64,000 nt of DNA, from NCBI GenBank assembly GCA_026001145.1, contig BNZN01000001.1:30212-94211 (forward strand), in the 5' to 3' direction. This document shows, one piece after another, positions 9,075 to 17,756 of this stretch. Origin of the DNA: Clostridia bacterium (GTDB taxonomy: Bacteria > Bacillota > Clostridia > Oscillospirales > Ruminococcaceae). Under the pieces are notes generated by a model. The model did not search any database and was not told the DNA's origin. It saw nothing but the letters and a program-made list of their open reading frames with translations. Numbering within the stretch: position 1 is the first letter of the stretch; each line of letters begins with the position of its first letter. Position numbers and translations under genes: made by a program.

Positions 9075-9111
9075 AAAAACGCTTTGGGAACGCTATCCTG
9101 AAGTGTTTTTT
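9075..9111 (+). terminator. Intrinsic terminator after the secreted protein gene
   Basis: AAAAACGCTT pairs with AAGTGTTTTT (with a G-U pair) around a 16-nt loop and ends in a T-run. Similar AACRCTT-type stems occur at 28045 and 42468. Confidence 0.6.
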
Positions 9112-9149
9112 GTTGGCCTCTGTGAAAGAGGCGCCTTAATACAGAAAAA

Positions 9150-9319
9150 TGCAAAAATCTTAAAACAAACACCTTAGACTCTGGAAAAAAGCGTTTCAAG
9201 GGAGGGTCCAGGGAGAGGAAATCGCAGTCCTCTCTGGTTTGTTTTGGAAGGCGAGTTGTCAAAACACAAAAAAAGTACAAGAAAGCGAATTCGTTAAGAG
9301 TTTCGAAATGCTTGGAAAG
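9150..9319 (+). repeat. Dispersed MITE-like element, copy 1
   Basis: This fills most of the 529-bp gap before comEC. It contains the core hairpin TCCAGGGAG...CCTCTCTGG, a degenerate second hairpin, the motif GAAAGCGAATTCGTT, and ends with the terminal sequence ATGCTTGGAAAG. The left end is diverged and is set approximately. I see no coding sequence in the rest of the gap apart from the comEC promoter. Confidence 0.65.
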
Positions 9320-9450
9320 CAAGTTAAAAAGGTTTGGTCATGTGGCAGAAGTGTTACAGAAGTATTTGTGATTATTCATGTGAAGCAGGTCGAAAAAAGT
9401 TATCTTGCAAACACAATCCTTTAATTTGTCAAATATGGGAAGAATCCCCA

Positions 9451-9480
9451 TTGAAAAGCCCTTCCAATTTATGCTAGACT
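9451..9480 (+). promoter_or_regulatory. comEC promoter
   Basis: TTGAAA, 18 bases, TAGACT with a TGC extension, 35 bases before the GTG start. Confidence 0.55.
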
Positions 9481-9514
9481 ACTGAGAATAATCTCGTTTA
9501 AGGAAGGGAACATC

Positions 9515-11698
9515 GTGAAACGGCCGTTTTTTGTAATAGGACTAGTTTATTTGGTAGCAACGCTTTTTGCATGTGTTGCAGAAGGGTTTGTTAGCCAGAC
9601 ACTTGGAATTTTGCTGGTGCTGTTCGTGCCAGCTTTTTCTTGGTTCATAACACGTACGAGGTTTAGCAAAAACAAAAAAGAAATAAAAATCATAATGATT
9701 ACCGCTTTGATTGCAGTTAATCTTTTCAACTTCCATTATCTCAAAATTACGTTGCCTGCAAAAGAGCTTGTGGGGCAAACAGCCAGGATAGAAGGGGAAG
9801 TTAAAGACTTTGCAGCGGGAGAAACCAAGCCAATTTATGTGCTTAAAGCAAAAGTTGAAACCGGCAAAGAGAAATATGAAGATGTGAAGATGCTGCTCTT
9901 TTTGGATAAGGAAACACGTTTGGAAAGATTTGAAAAAGTTTCTTGTAGGGTTAAGTTTTCGAAAATCAAAAAGAATCTGTTGTTCGACAGTAGTGAATAT
10001 TACAAGGCAAAAGGTATCCAGCTTTCTGCAAGACCACTCGGTGAGATCACTATCACGCACCCACGAAACAGCTTAGCATCCAAGATTGGATTAATCAATG
10101 AGTATATAAAACGAAACATTGAAGAGACATTCACTGGATATCAGGGAGATGTGATGAAGGCAATAATTTTAGGGGACAAATCTGAACTTTCGCAGGATTG
10201 CAAAAATACGTTTAAAAGAAGCGGCATCTATCACATTTTGGCTGTTTCGGGCTTGCACATGAGCATTGTGACACAGCTTATCTGTTTGATTCTTTCGAAA
10301 CTTAAGTGCAATCAAAAGGTCAGCGCAAGCGGTGCAATTGCCGGAAGCCTCCTTTTTGTTTTGGTTGTGGGACCCGCCCCTTCGGTTGTTCGTTGTGCGG
10401 TGATGACAATTATTTATTTGTTGGGGAAGATCATTGGCAGGGAGGCGGATTCCCGGAACAGCTTGGGATTAGGGCTCATTCTCCTGTTAGTTTGCAACCC
10501 ATATTCGGTGTTTGACGTCGGGTTGCAGCTTTCATTCTTGTCAACTTGGGGAATTATTGTTTTTGGAGCGCGTTTGGCAAAGCAGATGGGAAAGTGGAAA
10601 TGGCCGAAATTTTTCAGGGAATCGCTCTCAATAAGTTTTGCGGCAACTGGCGCAACGTTGCCGATTATGGCATGTAAATTTGGTGAAATTTCTTTCATTG
10701 CACCACTAACCAACTTGATTTTGATGCCAATAATTCCTTGGACGTTAGTTTGCACGTTATTTTTTGCAATCATCAGACCGCTGTTGGGAAGCGGATTTTT
10801 CTATAAGTGCGCAGTGCTAATTACAGGCGGCTCGATTACATTGTTTGTTGATATTGCTCGCATTTTCGCAGCTTTCCCACTCAGCAAACTTCAGTGGTGG
10901 CAATTGGCTTTGTGTTGCTGTTGCGCCATGATATTGTGGTTACTTAGGTACCCAAAAATCCAAAAAATAGTGCACATCAAAAACAGCAAACGAACAGGTT
11001 TGATCATCTGCGGAGTTTCCTTATCTTTGTTAGTTGCGGGCAGCTTTGGTTCTTGGTGGTGGAGAAGGCATGAGTCGCGAATTTTTATATTACCGGGGAA
11101 TGGCAATGTGTTAATCAACTGCGAAGGGGAAAATTTGTTGATTGGTGCAAACAGAACAAAGGGGTATCTTAACCAATTGAACTGGGCATTAGACCAAACA
11201 AACAAGAATAACTTGGACACATTCATCTGCAGAGAGAACGAATTTAGTGCAGATCTTATTGAAAAGATATGCGAAAACTTCAACGTAGATAACATCTTAA
11301 CAGAAGAAAAGATCCGGATTATGTTTGAAGAAAAACAGAACTTACCGAAGGTACGGCAGCTTGAAGAGATGGAAAAGTTTGTGCTTGGGAAAGGAGCTTC
11401 CCTTAAGGTTGCTGATGGCATTGCAACATTTGAATGTGACGGGAATCTGACCGTCATTTTGGAGCCAGATGCGGATCTTGGTGGTCTTTCTGAACTCATC
11501 AAAGAAGCAGATAACATTATTATGAGCAAAAAGACAAAATTGCCGGCGAAAGTGTTGAATTCCCAGAAAGTGATTGTTTATGACCTCAAACTAACATCAA
11601 CAAGTGACCTTTCAAGCGGTGACTATGAGGTTTACACACCAAGATCAGATAAAATTTTGACGCTTCTTTTAAGAAATGGCCAAACGACGGTGAAGTGA
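9515..11698 (+). CDS. comEC: ComEC/Rec2 DNA uptake channel protein
   Basis: A 727-residue membrane protein. Two N-terminal hydrophobic helices are followed by a soluble DUF4131-like OB domain (residues 75-170) and then the competence core with the hallmark YHILAVSGLHMSIV and about eight further helices. ComEC forms the inner-membrane channel for single-stranded DNA in natural transformation. The C-terminal ~200 residues occupy the place of the metallo-beta-lactamase domain, but no HxHxDH motif is visible, so this nuclease-like domain appears degenerate. The GTG start has a GGAAGGG RBS. No comEA gene is adjacent. Confidence 0.9.
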   Translation: MKRPFFVIGLVYLVATLFACVAEGFVSQTLGILLVLFVPAFSWFITRTRFSKNKKEIKIIMITALIAVNLFNFHYLKITLPAKELVGQTARIEGEVKDFAAGETKPIYVLKAKVETGKEKYEDVKMLLFLDKETRLERFEKVSCRVKFSKIKKNLLFDSSEYYKAKGIQLSARPLGEITITHPRNSLASKIGLINEYIKRNIEETFTGYQGDVMKAIILGDKSELSQDCKNTFKRSGIYHILAVSGLHMSIVTQLICLILSKLKCNQKVSASGAIAGSLLFVLVVGPAPSVVRCAVMTIIYLLGKIIGREADSRNSLGLGLILLLVCNPYSVFDVGLQLSFLSTWGIIVFGARLAKQMGKWKWPKFFRESLSISFAATGATLPIMACKFGEISFIAPLTNLILMPIIPWTLVCTLFFAIIRPLLGSGFFYKCAVLITGGSITLFVDIARIFAAFPLSKLQWWQLALCCCCAMILWLLRYPKIQKIVHIKNSKRTGLIICGVSLSLLVAGSFGSWWWRRHESRIFILPGNGNVLINCEGENLLIGANRTKGYLNQLNWALDQTNKNNLDTFICRENEFSADLIEKICENFNVDNILTEEKIRIMFEEKQNLPKVRQLEEMEKFVLGKGASLKVADGIATFECDGNLTVILEPDADLGGLSELIKEADNIIMSKKTKLPAKVLNSQKVIVYDLKLTSTSDLSSGDYEVYTPRSDKILTLLLRNGQTTVK

Positions 11699-11757
11699 CA
11701 TGTCCTTTGTTTCTCTCTTAGTTAAGCCATTCTGTTTGCTTCGAATTCCGGAACACT

Positions 11758-11939
11758 TGGAAAACAAGAGTTTACCCAAATTTTTAAAGCAGGACCTTTG
11801 AAAAAAGCGTTTTAAGGGAGAGTCCAGAGAGGGAAAATCGCAATCTCCTCTCTGGTTTGTTTCTTTTGGAACTTTTCTTGGCAACCCAAGAAAAGTTCGA
11901 GAAAGCGAATCTGTTACTGATTCTGGAATGTTTAGAAAG
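11758..11939 (+). repeat. Dispersed MITE-like element, copy 2
   Basis: It lies in the 359-bp gap after comEC. It shows both internal hairpins clearly: TCCAGAGAG with CTCTCTGG, and GAACTTTTCTT with AAGAAAAGTTC, followed by GAGAAAGCGAATCTGTT and a terminal GGAATGTTTAGAAAG. A second partial terminus (CCGGAACACTTGGAAAAC) sits just before it at about 11745-11765. Nothing else was recognised in the gap. Confidence 0.65.
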
Positions 11940-12057
11940 TAAGGGAATGGCTTATCCAAGCGAATGAGCGAATTTGCTTTGAGATTCCGAACTAATTCAA
12001 AGAATTTTAGATTTTCAGATTTAGCGCGTAAAGTTTCGCGCAGGGTTTGAGGATGAG

Positions 12058-12555
12058 TTGCTTTTTGATGAGCAACTTGCTGATTTGTTTTTGTACTGCT
12101 GTGCAGTTACCAGCCTCCGTAAAGGAAGGAAGAGTTCTTTGGAAGATTTATGTGTTTCTTTAATTGAATCTGATTTCCTGTTTTTAATCCCAATTTTATT
12201 TTCTGTTTTTCGGAGCCTGAAGATACTCAAAAAAGAAAATGGCTCAAAGGTAACATTTTTCGTTTGGTATATTTTGTGTTTTGTTTTGTGTTTGTTTTAT
12301 AAGTTTTCTGGGAACCCTGGTTTACAGCCCGAAAGCACGTTTTTATTGGTGTTTGAATCTTTGTCTCAGGGTTTATTAATAGGAAGCTTAATATTAAATC
12401 TCAAGGATGTAAAAAATATTCTTAAGACTGTTTTGAAAAAAGAAAGGAAGGATAAATATGGCAGACAGCATTTTGATTCAGGAAGATCTTGTGAAATTGA
12501 GCGCAAAAGTACGCCCGGGGGAGACCCATTCAAAAAAGTGGATAGTAATCCATGA
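12058..12555 (+). CDS. Small membrane protein, holin-like candidate
   Basis: A 165-codon frame with three hydrophobic segments (FLFLIPILFSVFRSL, FFVWYILCFVLCLFY, LSQGLLIGSLIL) followed by a basic tail. It directly precedes a peptidoglycan amidase gene and overlaps it by 98 bp; the natural stop may have been lost, because the last 30 codons lie over the amidase RBS and start. A small membrane protein before an amidase is the usual order of a phage lysis cassette. The start (TTG after GAGGATGAG) is uncertain. I do not recognise a named family. Confidence 0.4.
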   Translation: MLFDEQLADLFLYCCAVTSLRKGRKSSLEDLCVSLIESDFLFLIPILFSVFRSLKILKKENGSKVTFFVWYILCFVLCLFYKFSGNPGLQPESTFLLVFESLSQGLLIGSLILNLKDVKNILKTVLKKERKDKYGRQHFDSGRSCEIERKSTPGGDPFKKVDSNP

Positions 12556-12976
12556 AACGGGTAACACAAGTAGCACAGCTGGCGCTTTAAATCATGCAAA
12601 ATTCATTAAACGACTCGCAGAAGAGAATCAAAAATATCTTTCCTGGCATTACACCGTGGATGACACAAACATAATCAGGCACATTCCAGACAGGGAAATT
12701 GCCTGGCATGCTGGCGATGGGCGGAAATCTGACGGTGGTAATATGAGTGGTATTGGAATCGAGATATGTGTGAATAAAAACTCCAATTTCCAAATAGCTG
12801 TTAAGAATGCGACTAAACTGGTTGCTTCTTTGATGAAGAAGTTCAATATTGATCTTAGCCACATCAAACAGCACCACTTTTTCAACGGCAAAAATTGCCC
12901 ATTCACAATCCGCAAATATAATTTTTGGGATCGTTTTTTAAGCATGTGTAACGCGGAATTCCAACTTTTAAGGTAA
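12458..12976 (+). CDS. N-acetylmuramoyl-L-alanine amidase (Amidase_2/PGRP type)
   Basis: A 172-residue enzyme domain with no signal peptide. Zinc ligands expected for the T7-lysozyme/PGRP fold are visible: VIHETGN near residue 28, then QHHFFNGKNCP near residue 132. The conserved HYTVDD and IAWHAGDG segments lie between. It cleaves the amide bond between muramic acid and L-Ala. Absence of a signal peptide and of cell-wall-binding repeats, with a holin-like gene just before it, fits a phage-derived endolysin rather than a housekeeping autolysin. The ATG is preceded by GGAAGGA. Confidence 0.85.
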   Translation: MADSILIQEDLVKLSAKVRPGETHSKKWIVIHETGNTSSTAGALNHAKFIKRLAEENQKYLSWHYTVDDTNIIRHIPDREIAWHAGDGRKSDGGNMSGIGIEICVNKNSNFQIAVKNATKLVASLMKKFNIDLSHIKQHHFFNGKNCPFTIRKYNFWDRFLSMCNAEFQLLR

Positions 12977-13012
12977 ACGTAGCTTTTATCAACAGAGGCT
13001 GAATCTGCAAAA

Positions 13013-13039
13013 ATATCCCTCGGCGATGCCGGGGGATAT
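13013..13039. other. Stem-loop in intergenic region
   Basis: ATATCCC and GGGATAT flank a 13-nt centre that can itself pair (CGGC/GCCG). No T-run follows on the plus strand, so it may be a weak or degenerate terminator of the amidase gene. Confidence 0.4.
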
Positions 13040-13161
13040 TCGTGCCCTCCGCGCAGGGCAAAAGCAAGTACATTATGTTTTGTGCAAAACCTATTGAATT
13101 TTGAAAATATTTTACGTTAATTTGGACTATTTCCCAAAATTATTTTCTTTCGATGGAATTA

Positions 13162-13190
13162 TTGACAAACAGATTGAATTATGTTACACT
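13162..13190 (+). promoter_or_regulatory. Promoter of secreted protein gene at 13248
   Basis: TTGACA, 17 bases, TACACT; same arrangement as at 8280 and 59114. Confidence 0.7.
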
Positions 13191-13202
13191 AAAAAGTATA
13201 GC

Positions 13203-13221
13203 GAGCTAGGAATTCTAGCTC
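13203..13221 (+). promoter_or_regulatory. Leader hairpin of the secreted-protein set (copy 2)
   Basis: GAGCTAG, loop GAATT, CTAGCTC: a perfect 7-bp stem, then CCGAATTTAAAGGAGG with the RBS. The stem's C-G pair replaces the G-U pair of the 8320 copy, consistent with selection on structure. Confidence 0.6.
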
Positions 13222-13247
13222 CGAATTTAAAGGAGGTTATTAGTTTT

Positions 13248-14427
13248 ATGAAAAGCAAGAAAAGCTTGAAGAAAGTCTTGTGTGCTGTTCTCGTGGCAGC
13301 GAGTGTTTCTTCGGTAGCTGCGCCTGTCTCGTATGCGGGATTCAGTGACTTTGCCTTATCGAGAATGCCACAACGGGCGCATTTTACTACTACTTTTCGC
13401 CTAGCAGACGGTCGTGTGGTTGCTGAGGTAGACCTTTCACTAAAACAATGCGCCAACAAAGCGAATGCGCGCAGCGGTGTTTAGAAAAAAAGCAGGCATC
13501 AAAGAAGACGAGCCTGGTGAAATAATCGCATTCACGTGGCCGTCTCGCCGTAACGTGCTGCGTTTGGGTTTTGTGCCTGCAGGACAAGACCGGGCCGCGT
13601 TGGCAAAAGTTGTGTGGGCCGATGCAATAGAGAAACACGCAATACATGTTGACAAAATATTCGGCGTGGAGAGACCGGCGGACGGTCAAGATCCGAAAAC
13701 TGGTCGCGACAGAGTTCGTGTTGTAGATTTGAAGTTCTTTCCAATAGCTACAGAGGATGAAGCAAAATATGGGCTTCCTAACGGCCTTCTGAGCATGCAG
13801 CGTGACATAATTTTGAGACTCTGCGAGTTGATGACGACGCCGACAGACGACCGGGCAGGCAGGCTCGGCGACACAGCGCAAGAAAGATGTCCCAGAATTG
13901 CGGCAGTCCCTTGTGTACTCGGGTCGACAGCTGAGGCTTTTTTTTGGCTACCTCGATTCGCGGCGCGTCGCTCGCGGCAGCTTAGCCTGGCCTGGCGGAC
14001 GACCCCGGCTTACTACATAATGGTGTGCCTGCGCGACGAGCTGACGGATGAGAGCGGCGTCTCTCTCTGGCCGAGCCGCAACGCTTTCTCAGCGTTGGGC
14101 GGAACTTTGGTGGAGTTGTTCGCGCGTCGGCCGGTCGCGTGGCCTCTTGCTGCTGAGGGCATCCGCGAGAACACGCAGCGGATGGCGTCGTTGATAGCGG
14201 CAGGAGTCTCTGGTCGGCCTGCCGGCGGGTATGCGCGAGACCCTGCCAAAGGAGCCCGCTTGGCCATTTCGGTTCGCGTGCGCCGCTGTGAGGCAGCTGT
14301 AAATTGCGCGTTGCTGGTTCTAAAAAATAGAACTGATAGCAGAGAAATAACACTTGCTGTGCAAGAAATAAAAAAACTACTGGAAGAGGCATTAAAGCAG
14401 GAAAAGGAACCAGAACACCCTTGTTGA
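13248..14427 (+). pseudogene. Secreted protein gene with a frameshift (repeat-domain family)
   Basis: The first frame (13248-13484) encodes a signal peptide (MKSKKSLKKVLCAVLVAASV, cleavage near PVSYAG) and a strand FRLADGRVVAEVDLSL. The continuation lies in another frame, open from 13444 to the TGA ending at 14427. The shift must fall within 13444-13484. The second part holds AKVVWADAIEKH, RVRVVDLKFF and NGLLSMQRDIILRLC, which align with the gene at 30071 (VPVTHVLF, NGLIGLNRDVFFRLV), so both parts belong to one protein of about 390 residues. The body is strongly GC-rich relative to the signal peptide. A strong promoter, leader hairpin and AAGGAGG RBS remain. It may be a decaying gene, a recoded gene or an assembly error. 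Confidence 0.7.
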
Positions 14428-14487
14428 ACAGGAGGCCGCCAGTCCTTCGACAATAACAAAAATCAATAAGGGAGTGGCGCAAAAAAT

Positions 14488-14523
14488 GGAGCTGAGACTG
14501 GTTATTGTCTCGGCTCCTCTTTC
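14488..14523. terminator. Terminator between the secreted gene and fmt
   Basis: GGAGCTGAGAC pairs with GTCTCGGCTCC around an 8-base loop, then TCTTTCG. The two genes converge, and A-runs precede the stem on the plus strand, so it can serve both directions. Confidence 0.7.
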
Positions 14524-14540
14524 GTGCGTTTTCTGTGAGA

Positions 14541-15449
14541 TCACGAGCTCTTGCCACTCAGACCATTAACAAAGGCCTCTCCCGACATCCTTTTGCCATT
14601 TTCGGGCCTGACTTCCAACAACTCAAGCGTCAAATCCCGGCAGCCAACAATTAATCTCTTGTCGATGAAAACTTCGTTCGGAGCGAGATTAAACCCTTCC
14701 ACCACGGCTGCTTTATATATTTTCACTTTCTGACCGGTGATGATAGTTTGAGCAACTGGCCAAACATCAAGCCCTCTTATCAAATTCAAAACAGTGTGGG
14801 CAGATTCATTAAAATTGAGGTTGCCCATTTCTTTGGTAAGCTTTGGTGCAAAACTTGCTTCATCTTCATTTTGCTTTTGGGGAACAAAACCAGATGAAGA
14901 AATCAGCTCAATTCCGCGCAAGAGCTCGTTTTTGCCGATTTCTGCAAGCGAAAGATAAAGGCTGGACGCCGTGTCAGATTCTTTTATTTGAATCGCTTTT
15001 TGGCAGATTATGTCTCCGCAATCCAACCCCGTCTCCATGTTCATGATGGTGATGCCCGTTTCTTTTTCGCCGTTTATTACTGCCCACTGAATTGGGGCAG
15101 CTCCGCGATATTTCGGAAGCAATGACCCATGAACGTTAATACATCCACGTTTGGGGATCTTCAAGATGGATTCTGGGAGAAGCATACCATAGGCGGCAAC
15201 AACAATAATATCCGGGTCAAGATTAGAAATTTGCACGGCAACTTTTTCGTCTTTGAGTGTGATTGGTTGAAGAACTGAAATATCACTTTCTAGCGCCAGA
15301 ATCTTAACGGGTGATATCGAAAGTTTGTGCCCACGGCCGTTTGGTTTGTCTGGTTGTGTAAAAACTGCCATAACCCTATGTTTTGAAGAGATCAGTCCAC
15401 TTAGTATCGTTGCAGCAAAATCAGGAGTGCCCATAAAAACTATACGCAT
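14541..15449 (-). CDS. fmt: Methionyl-tRNA formyltransferase
   Basis: A 302-residue enzyme that formylates initiator Met-tRNA from 10-formyl-THF. Visible motifs are FMGTPDFA at the N-terminus, the formyl-transfer motif INVHGSLLPKYRGAAPIQWA, and GITIMNMETGLDCGDI. The C-terminal OB-like domain is present. I start at the ATG nine bases inside a TTG start because the AAAGGA RBS then has normal spacing. It is the last gene of a minus-strand set with two deformylase-like genes, the usual fmt/def functional pairing. Confidence 0.95.
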   Translation of the reverse strand: MRIVFMGTPDFAATILSGLISSKHRVMAVFTQPDKPNGRGHKLSISPVKILALESDISVLQPITLKDEKVAVQISNLDPDIIVVAAYGMLLPESILKIPKRGCINVHGSLLPKYRGAAPIQWAVINGEKETGITIMNMETGLDCGDIICQKAIQIKESDTASSLYLSLAEIGKNELLRGIELISSSGFVPQKQNEDEASFAPKLTKEMGNLNFNESAHTVLNLIRGLDVWPVAQTIITGQKVKIYKAAVVEGFNLAPNEVFIDKRLIVGCRDLTLELLEVRPENGKRMSGEAFVNGLSGKSS

Positions 15450-15477
15450 CAAATTCAAATCCTTTTTCTACCCTTTT

Positions 15478-15960
15478 TCAAATGGTTTGCAGGTCGAATG
15501 CGATGTCTTTGAAGAGTTTGCCAACCAGAAGATCCATCTCATGGCAGACAATTACTGCATCAAGATCTTGAAGAGCCAACGAAAATGGGTTACCCTGTCG
15601 GTCAAAAGCCACAACCTCGATCGTTTGCGGCCTTTTGACTTTCCCATATTCATTGGGGCAAGAAATGCACCCCTCTATGTCAATAACTTCTCCCTCAGAG
15701 CGGATCATTTTGGGGTTTATGAATTCCAGACGTTTGCCGTTATTGTGTAAAATAAAAATATTTTGGAGAATCCCCACTTGGTTTGCAGTAAGCCCGACCC
15801 CCACTCTGTTTGCAGCACCAAAGAGTTCGAGCATACGGAAATCGAGTGTTTCGTGCATATCATCAAGCAGCTGCCAAAGATGCTCACCGAAATACGTAAC
15901 CTCTTTGCAAATCTTTCTCAGGATTGGTTCATGCTGCAAAAAAATGTTCCGTAGTGCCAT
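15478..15960 (-). CDS. Peptide deformylase paralogue with a lost metal ligand
   Basis: 160 residues, 28 bp upstream of fmt. Motif 1 reads GVGLTANQVG (family GxGLAAPQ), motif 2 EGCISCPNEYG supplies the metal-binding Cys, but motif 3 reads CHEMDLLVG where active enzymes have HExDH. The second histidine ligand is Leu, so iron/zinc binding and catalysis are probably lost. It also has an extra segment (FRMLELFGAANR) before motif 1. It is a tandem duplicate of the next gene, with the same AAAATAATT sequence before the start, so the RBS region was duplicated too. The start is the ATG of MALRNIFLQHEP. Confidence 0.8.
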   Translation of the reverse strand: MALRNIFLQHEPILRKICKEVTYFGEHLWQLLDDMHETLDFRMLELFGAANRVGVGLTANQVGILQNIFILHNNGKRLEFINPKMIRSEGEVIDIEGCISCPNEYGKVKRPQTIEVVAFDRQGNPFSLALQDLDAVIVCHEMDLLVGKLFKDIAFDLQTI

Positions 15961-15982
15961 AATTATTTTTGCATCTCCCCTT

Positions 15983-16447
15983 TCAACTTCCTGCCTCAAT
16001 TTTCTGCAGGTCGAATGCGATATCTTTAAAAAGTTTACCAACTAGGTGATCCGTCTCGTGACAAACAATCCTCGCATCAAGGCCGTGAAGGACTAATGAA
16101 AATTCCTTGCCTTGCCGGTCAAAAGCTACAACCTCAATTGTTTGCGGCCTTTTAACCTTCCCATATTCTTTGGGACAAGAAATGCATCCCTCTATGTCAA
16201 TAACTTCTCTTTCAGAGCGGATTATCTTGGGGTTTATGAATTCCAGGCGCTTGTCGTCGTTGTGCAGAATGAAAATATTCTGGAGGATCCCCACTTGGTT
16301 AGCAGCAAGTCCGACTCCACCAGAGAAATCGCATGTTTCGTGCATGTCGTTGATTAACTGCCAAAGATGTTCGCCAAAATCCGTAACCTCTTTGCAAATC
16401 TTTCTCAGGATTGGTTCGTGCTGCAAAAAAATGTTCCGCTGTGCCAT
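15983..16447 (-). CDS. def: Peptide deformylase
   Basis: A 154-residue metalloenzyme that removes the N-formyl group from nascent proteins. All three motifs are usable: GVGLAANQVG, EGCISCPKEYG (Cys ligand) and VCHETDHLVG (HExDH). The Asn in motif 1 in place of Pro is shared with the downstream copy. It begins with MAQRNIFLQHEPILRK after an AAGGAGG RBS. It is first of three minus-strand genes (def, def-like, fmt), so this is presumably the working copy. Confidence 0.9.
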   Translation of the reverse strand: MAQRNIFLQHEPILRKICKEVTDFGEHLWQLINDMHETCDFSGGVGLAANQVGILQNIFILHNDDKRLEFINPKIIRSEREVIDIEGCISCPKEYGKVKRPQTIEVVAFDRQGKEFSLVLHGLDARIVCHETDHLVGKLFKDIAFDLQKIEAGS

Positions 16448-16525
16448 AATTATTTTGCGCCTCCTTATAGGGTTAATATTTTAAAGTTTGACCTGCAATA
16501 TATGCCGGTTTTGGGTCTTGTAGAT

Positions 16526-16555
16526 TTGCAATAATCTCAAACCACATGCTATAAT
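16526..16555 (+). promoter_or_regulatory. Promoter of the VanY-type gene
   Basis: TTGCAA, 18 bases, TATAAT with TGC extension, 43 bases before the ATG. Confidence 0.55.
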
Positions 16556-16598
16556 TTGGTATAGTCTAATCATACTCTGAAGAGGGGATTTTGAAAAG

Positions 16599-17495
16599 AT
16601 GAGAAAAGTTGTATACAAAGCAGCCGTGGTCACAACGAGTGCCTTGGTTTTGTTGAGTTTGGTTTGTTCCAACGGAATATCATACTACTTCAAGGCGCAA
16701 AATAGAAAGCAAGACGTTTCGCAAAGCTTTGCGCCCAAAAATAAGCCAACTGTGAGAAATAAACACCGCAAAACGAAAGGAGGAAAGCACGTGCATGAGA
16801 GAAATACCGACACTGCACAAGATTTCGCACCTAAAAACGAGCTGACCGCGGAGCATGATGGCTGGCGCCTGATTTTGGTAAACCGTGATCATCCCGTGGC
16901 TGACGATTACATAGATAACGTAACACTTAAAACTATACGCGAAGGCAAAACTCCACTTAAAGTCGACGAGCGCATCTTTGATGATTTAAAGCAGATGTTA
17001 GAAGATGCAAAGAGTGATGGAATTGATTTGTTGGTATGTTCTGCCTACCGCTCTTTCCAGACACAAAGACTTTTGTTTGATAGGTATGTGAAAGGGAACA
17101 TGAATGCAGGAATGACAAGAGAAAAAGCGGAACAAGAAATCGTACTCTGGTGTGCAAAGCCTGGCACCAGCGAACATCATACGGGGCTTGCCGTGGATAT
17201 TGTAACTCCACCGCATCAAGGGTTAGATGAAGGGTTCGGCAAAACCGCTGCTTATCGCTGGCTTTCTGCAAATTGCACCAAATACGGATGCATAGAACGC
17301 TACATAAAAAGTAAATTCAAGATTACGCACGTAAAACCGGAGCCCTGGCATTACCGGTATGTTGGCAAAGACCTGGCACCATTGATCAAAGCTTCTGGCC
17401 TCTGTTACGAAGAATATTTCGAACGCTATATCGCCGCCATTTTCCGGGCTATTGAAAAATCCGAGAAAACTGAGCATACGCAGCAGCTGTCATAG
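16599..17495 (+). CDS. D-alanyl-D-alanine carboxypeptidase, VanY/M15B type
   Basis: A 298-residue exported enzyme. An N-terminal hydrophobic segment (residues 8-27) serves as signal anchor, then a Lys/Arg-rich linker carries two copies of an SFAPKN/DFAPKN motif (about residues 43 and 75). The catalytic domain shows VCSAYRSFQTQ, the zinc motif SEHHTGLAVD and the final EPWHYRYVG ligand segment of M15B peptidases. It trims the terminal D-Ala of peptidoglycan stem peptides. No vanHA or vanRS genes are nearby, so a resistance role is not indicated. It is monocistronic with its own promoter. Confidence 0.9.
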   Translation: MRKVVYKAAVVTTSALVLLSLVCSNGISYYFKAQNRKQDVSQSFAPKNKPTVRNKHRKTKGGKHVHERNTDTAQDFAPKNELTAEHDGWRLILVNRDHPVADDYIDNVTLKTIREGKTPLKVDERIFDDLKQMLEDAKSDGIDLLVCSAYRSFQTQRLLFDRYVKGNMNAGMTREKAEQEIVLWCAKPGTSEHHTGLAVDIVTPPHQGLDEGFGKTAAYRWLSANCTKYGCIERYIKSKFKITHVKPEPWHYRYVGKDLAPLIKASGLCYEEYFERYIAAIFRAIEKSEKTEHTQQLS

Positions 17496-17724
17496 TGCAA
17501 CAAAACAATCGAGAATACAATACACATTATTATATTTCAAGTTTTAATCAAATGCAAGAGAGCGATTGCCAAATTTTATGTGTTGGCTGGAGCGTTGCAC
17601 TTGACTTGACAATCTGCCTCCCCTCTCTCTAGGGCCCTCTCCGCAACACTTTTTTCCACAGCCTGAAGTTGCTTGCTCTGAGATGTCAAATTAATTTTGT
17701 GCGTTTTGTGGGTGCAAAAGTGTA

Positions 17725-17753
17725 TTGTGACGGGAGCAAATACATGATATAAT
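17725..17753 (+). promoter_or_regulatory. rnpB promoter
   Basis: TTGTGA, 17 bases, TATAAT just before the mature 5' end of the RNase P RNA. Confidence 0.7.
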
Positions 17754-17756
17754 TGA

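Noticed and set aside
9239-9424. Small plus-strand frame before comEC
   Set aside because: It lies in the repeated element and is not conserved between copies.
13982-14557. Long minus-strand frame opposite the 13248 secreted gene
   Set aside because: Arises from GC-rich sequence with few stops; it has no RBS, and its opposite strand matches a paralogue at protein level.
16599-17495. Possible vancomycin-resistance locus from VanY- and VanX-type genes
   Set aside because: They are 22 kb apart, and no vanH, vanA-type ligase or vanRS genes are present; ordinary wall metabolism is more likely.
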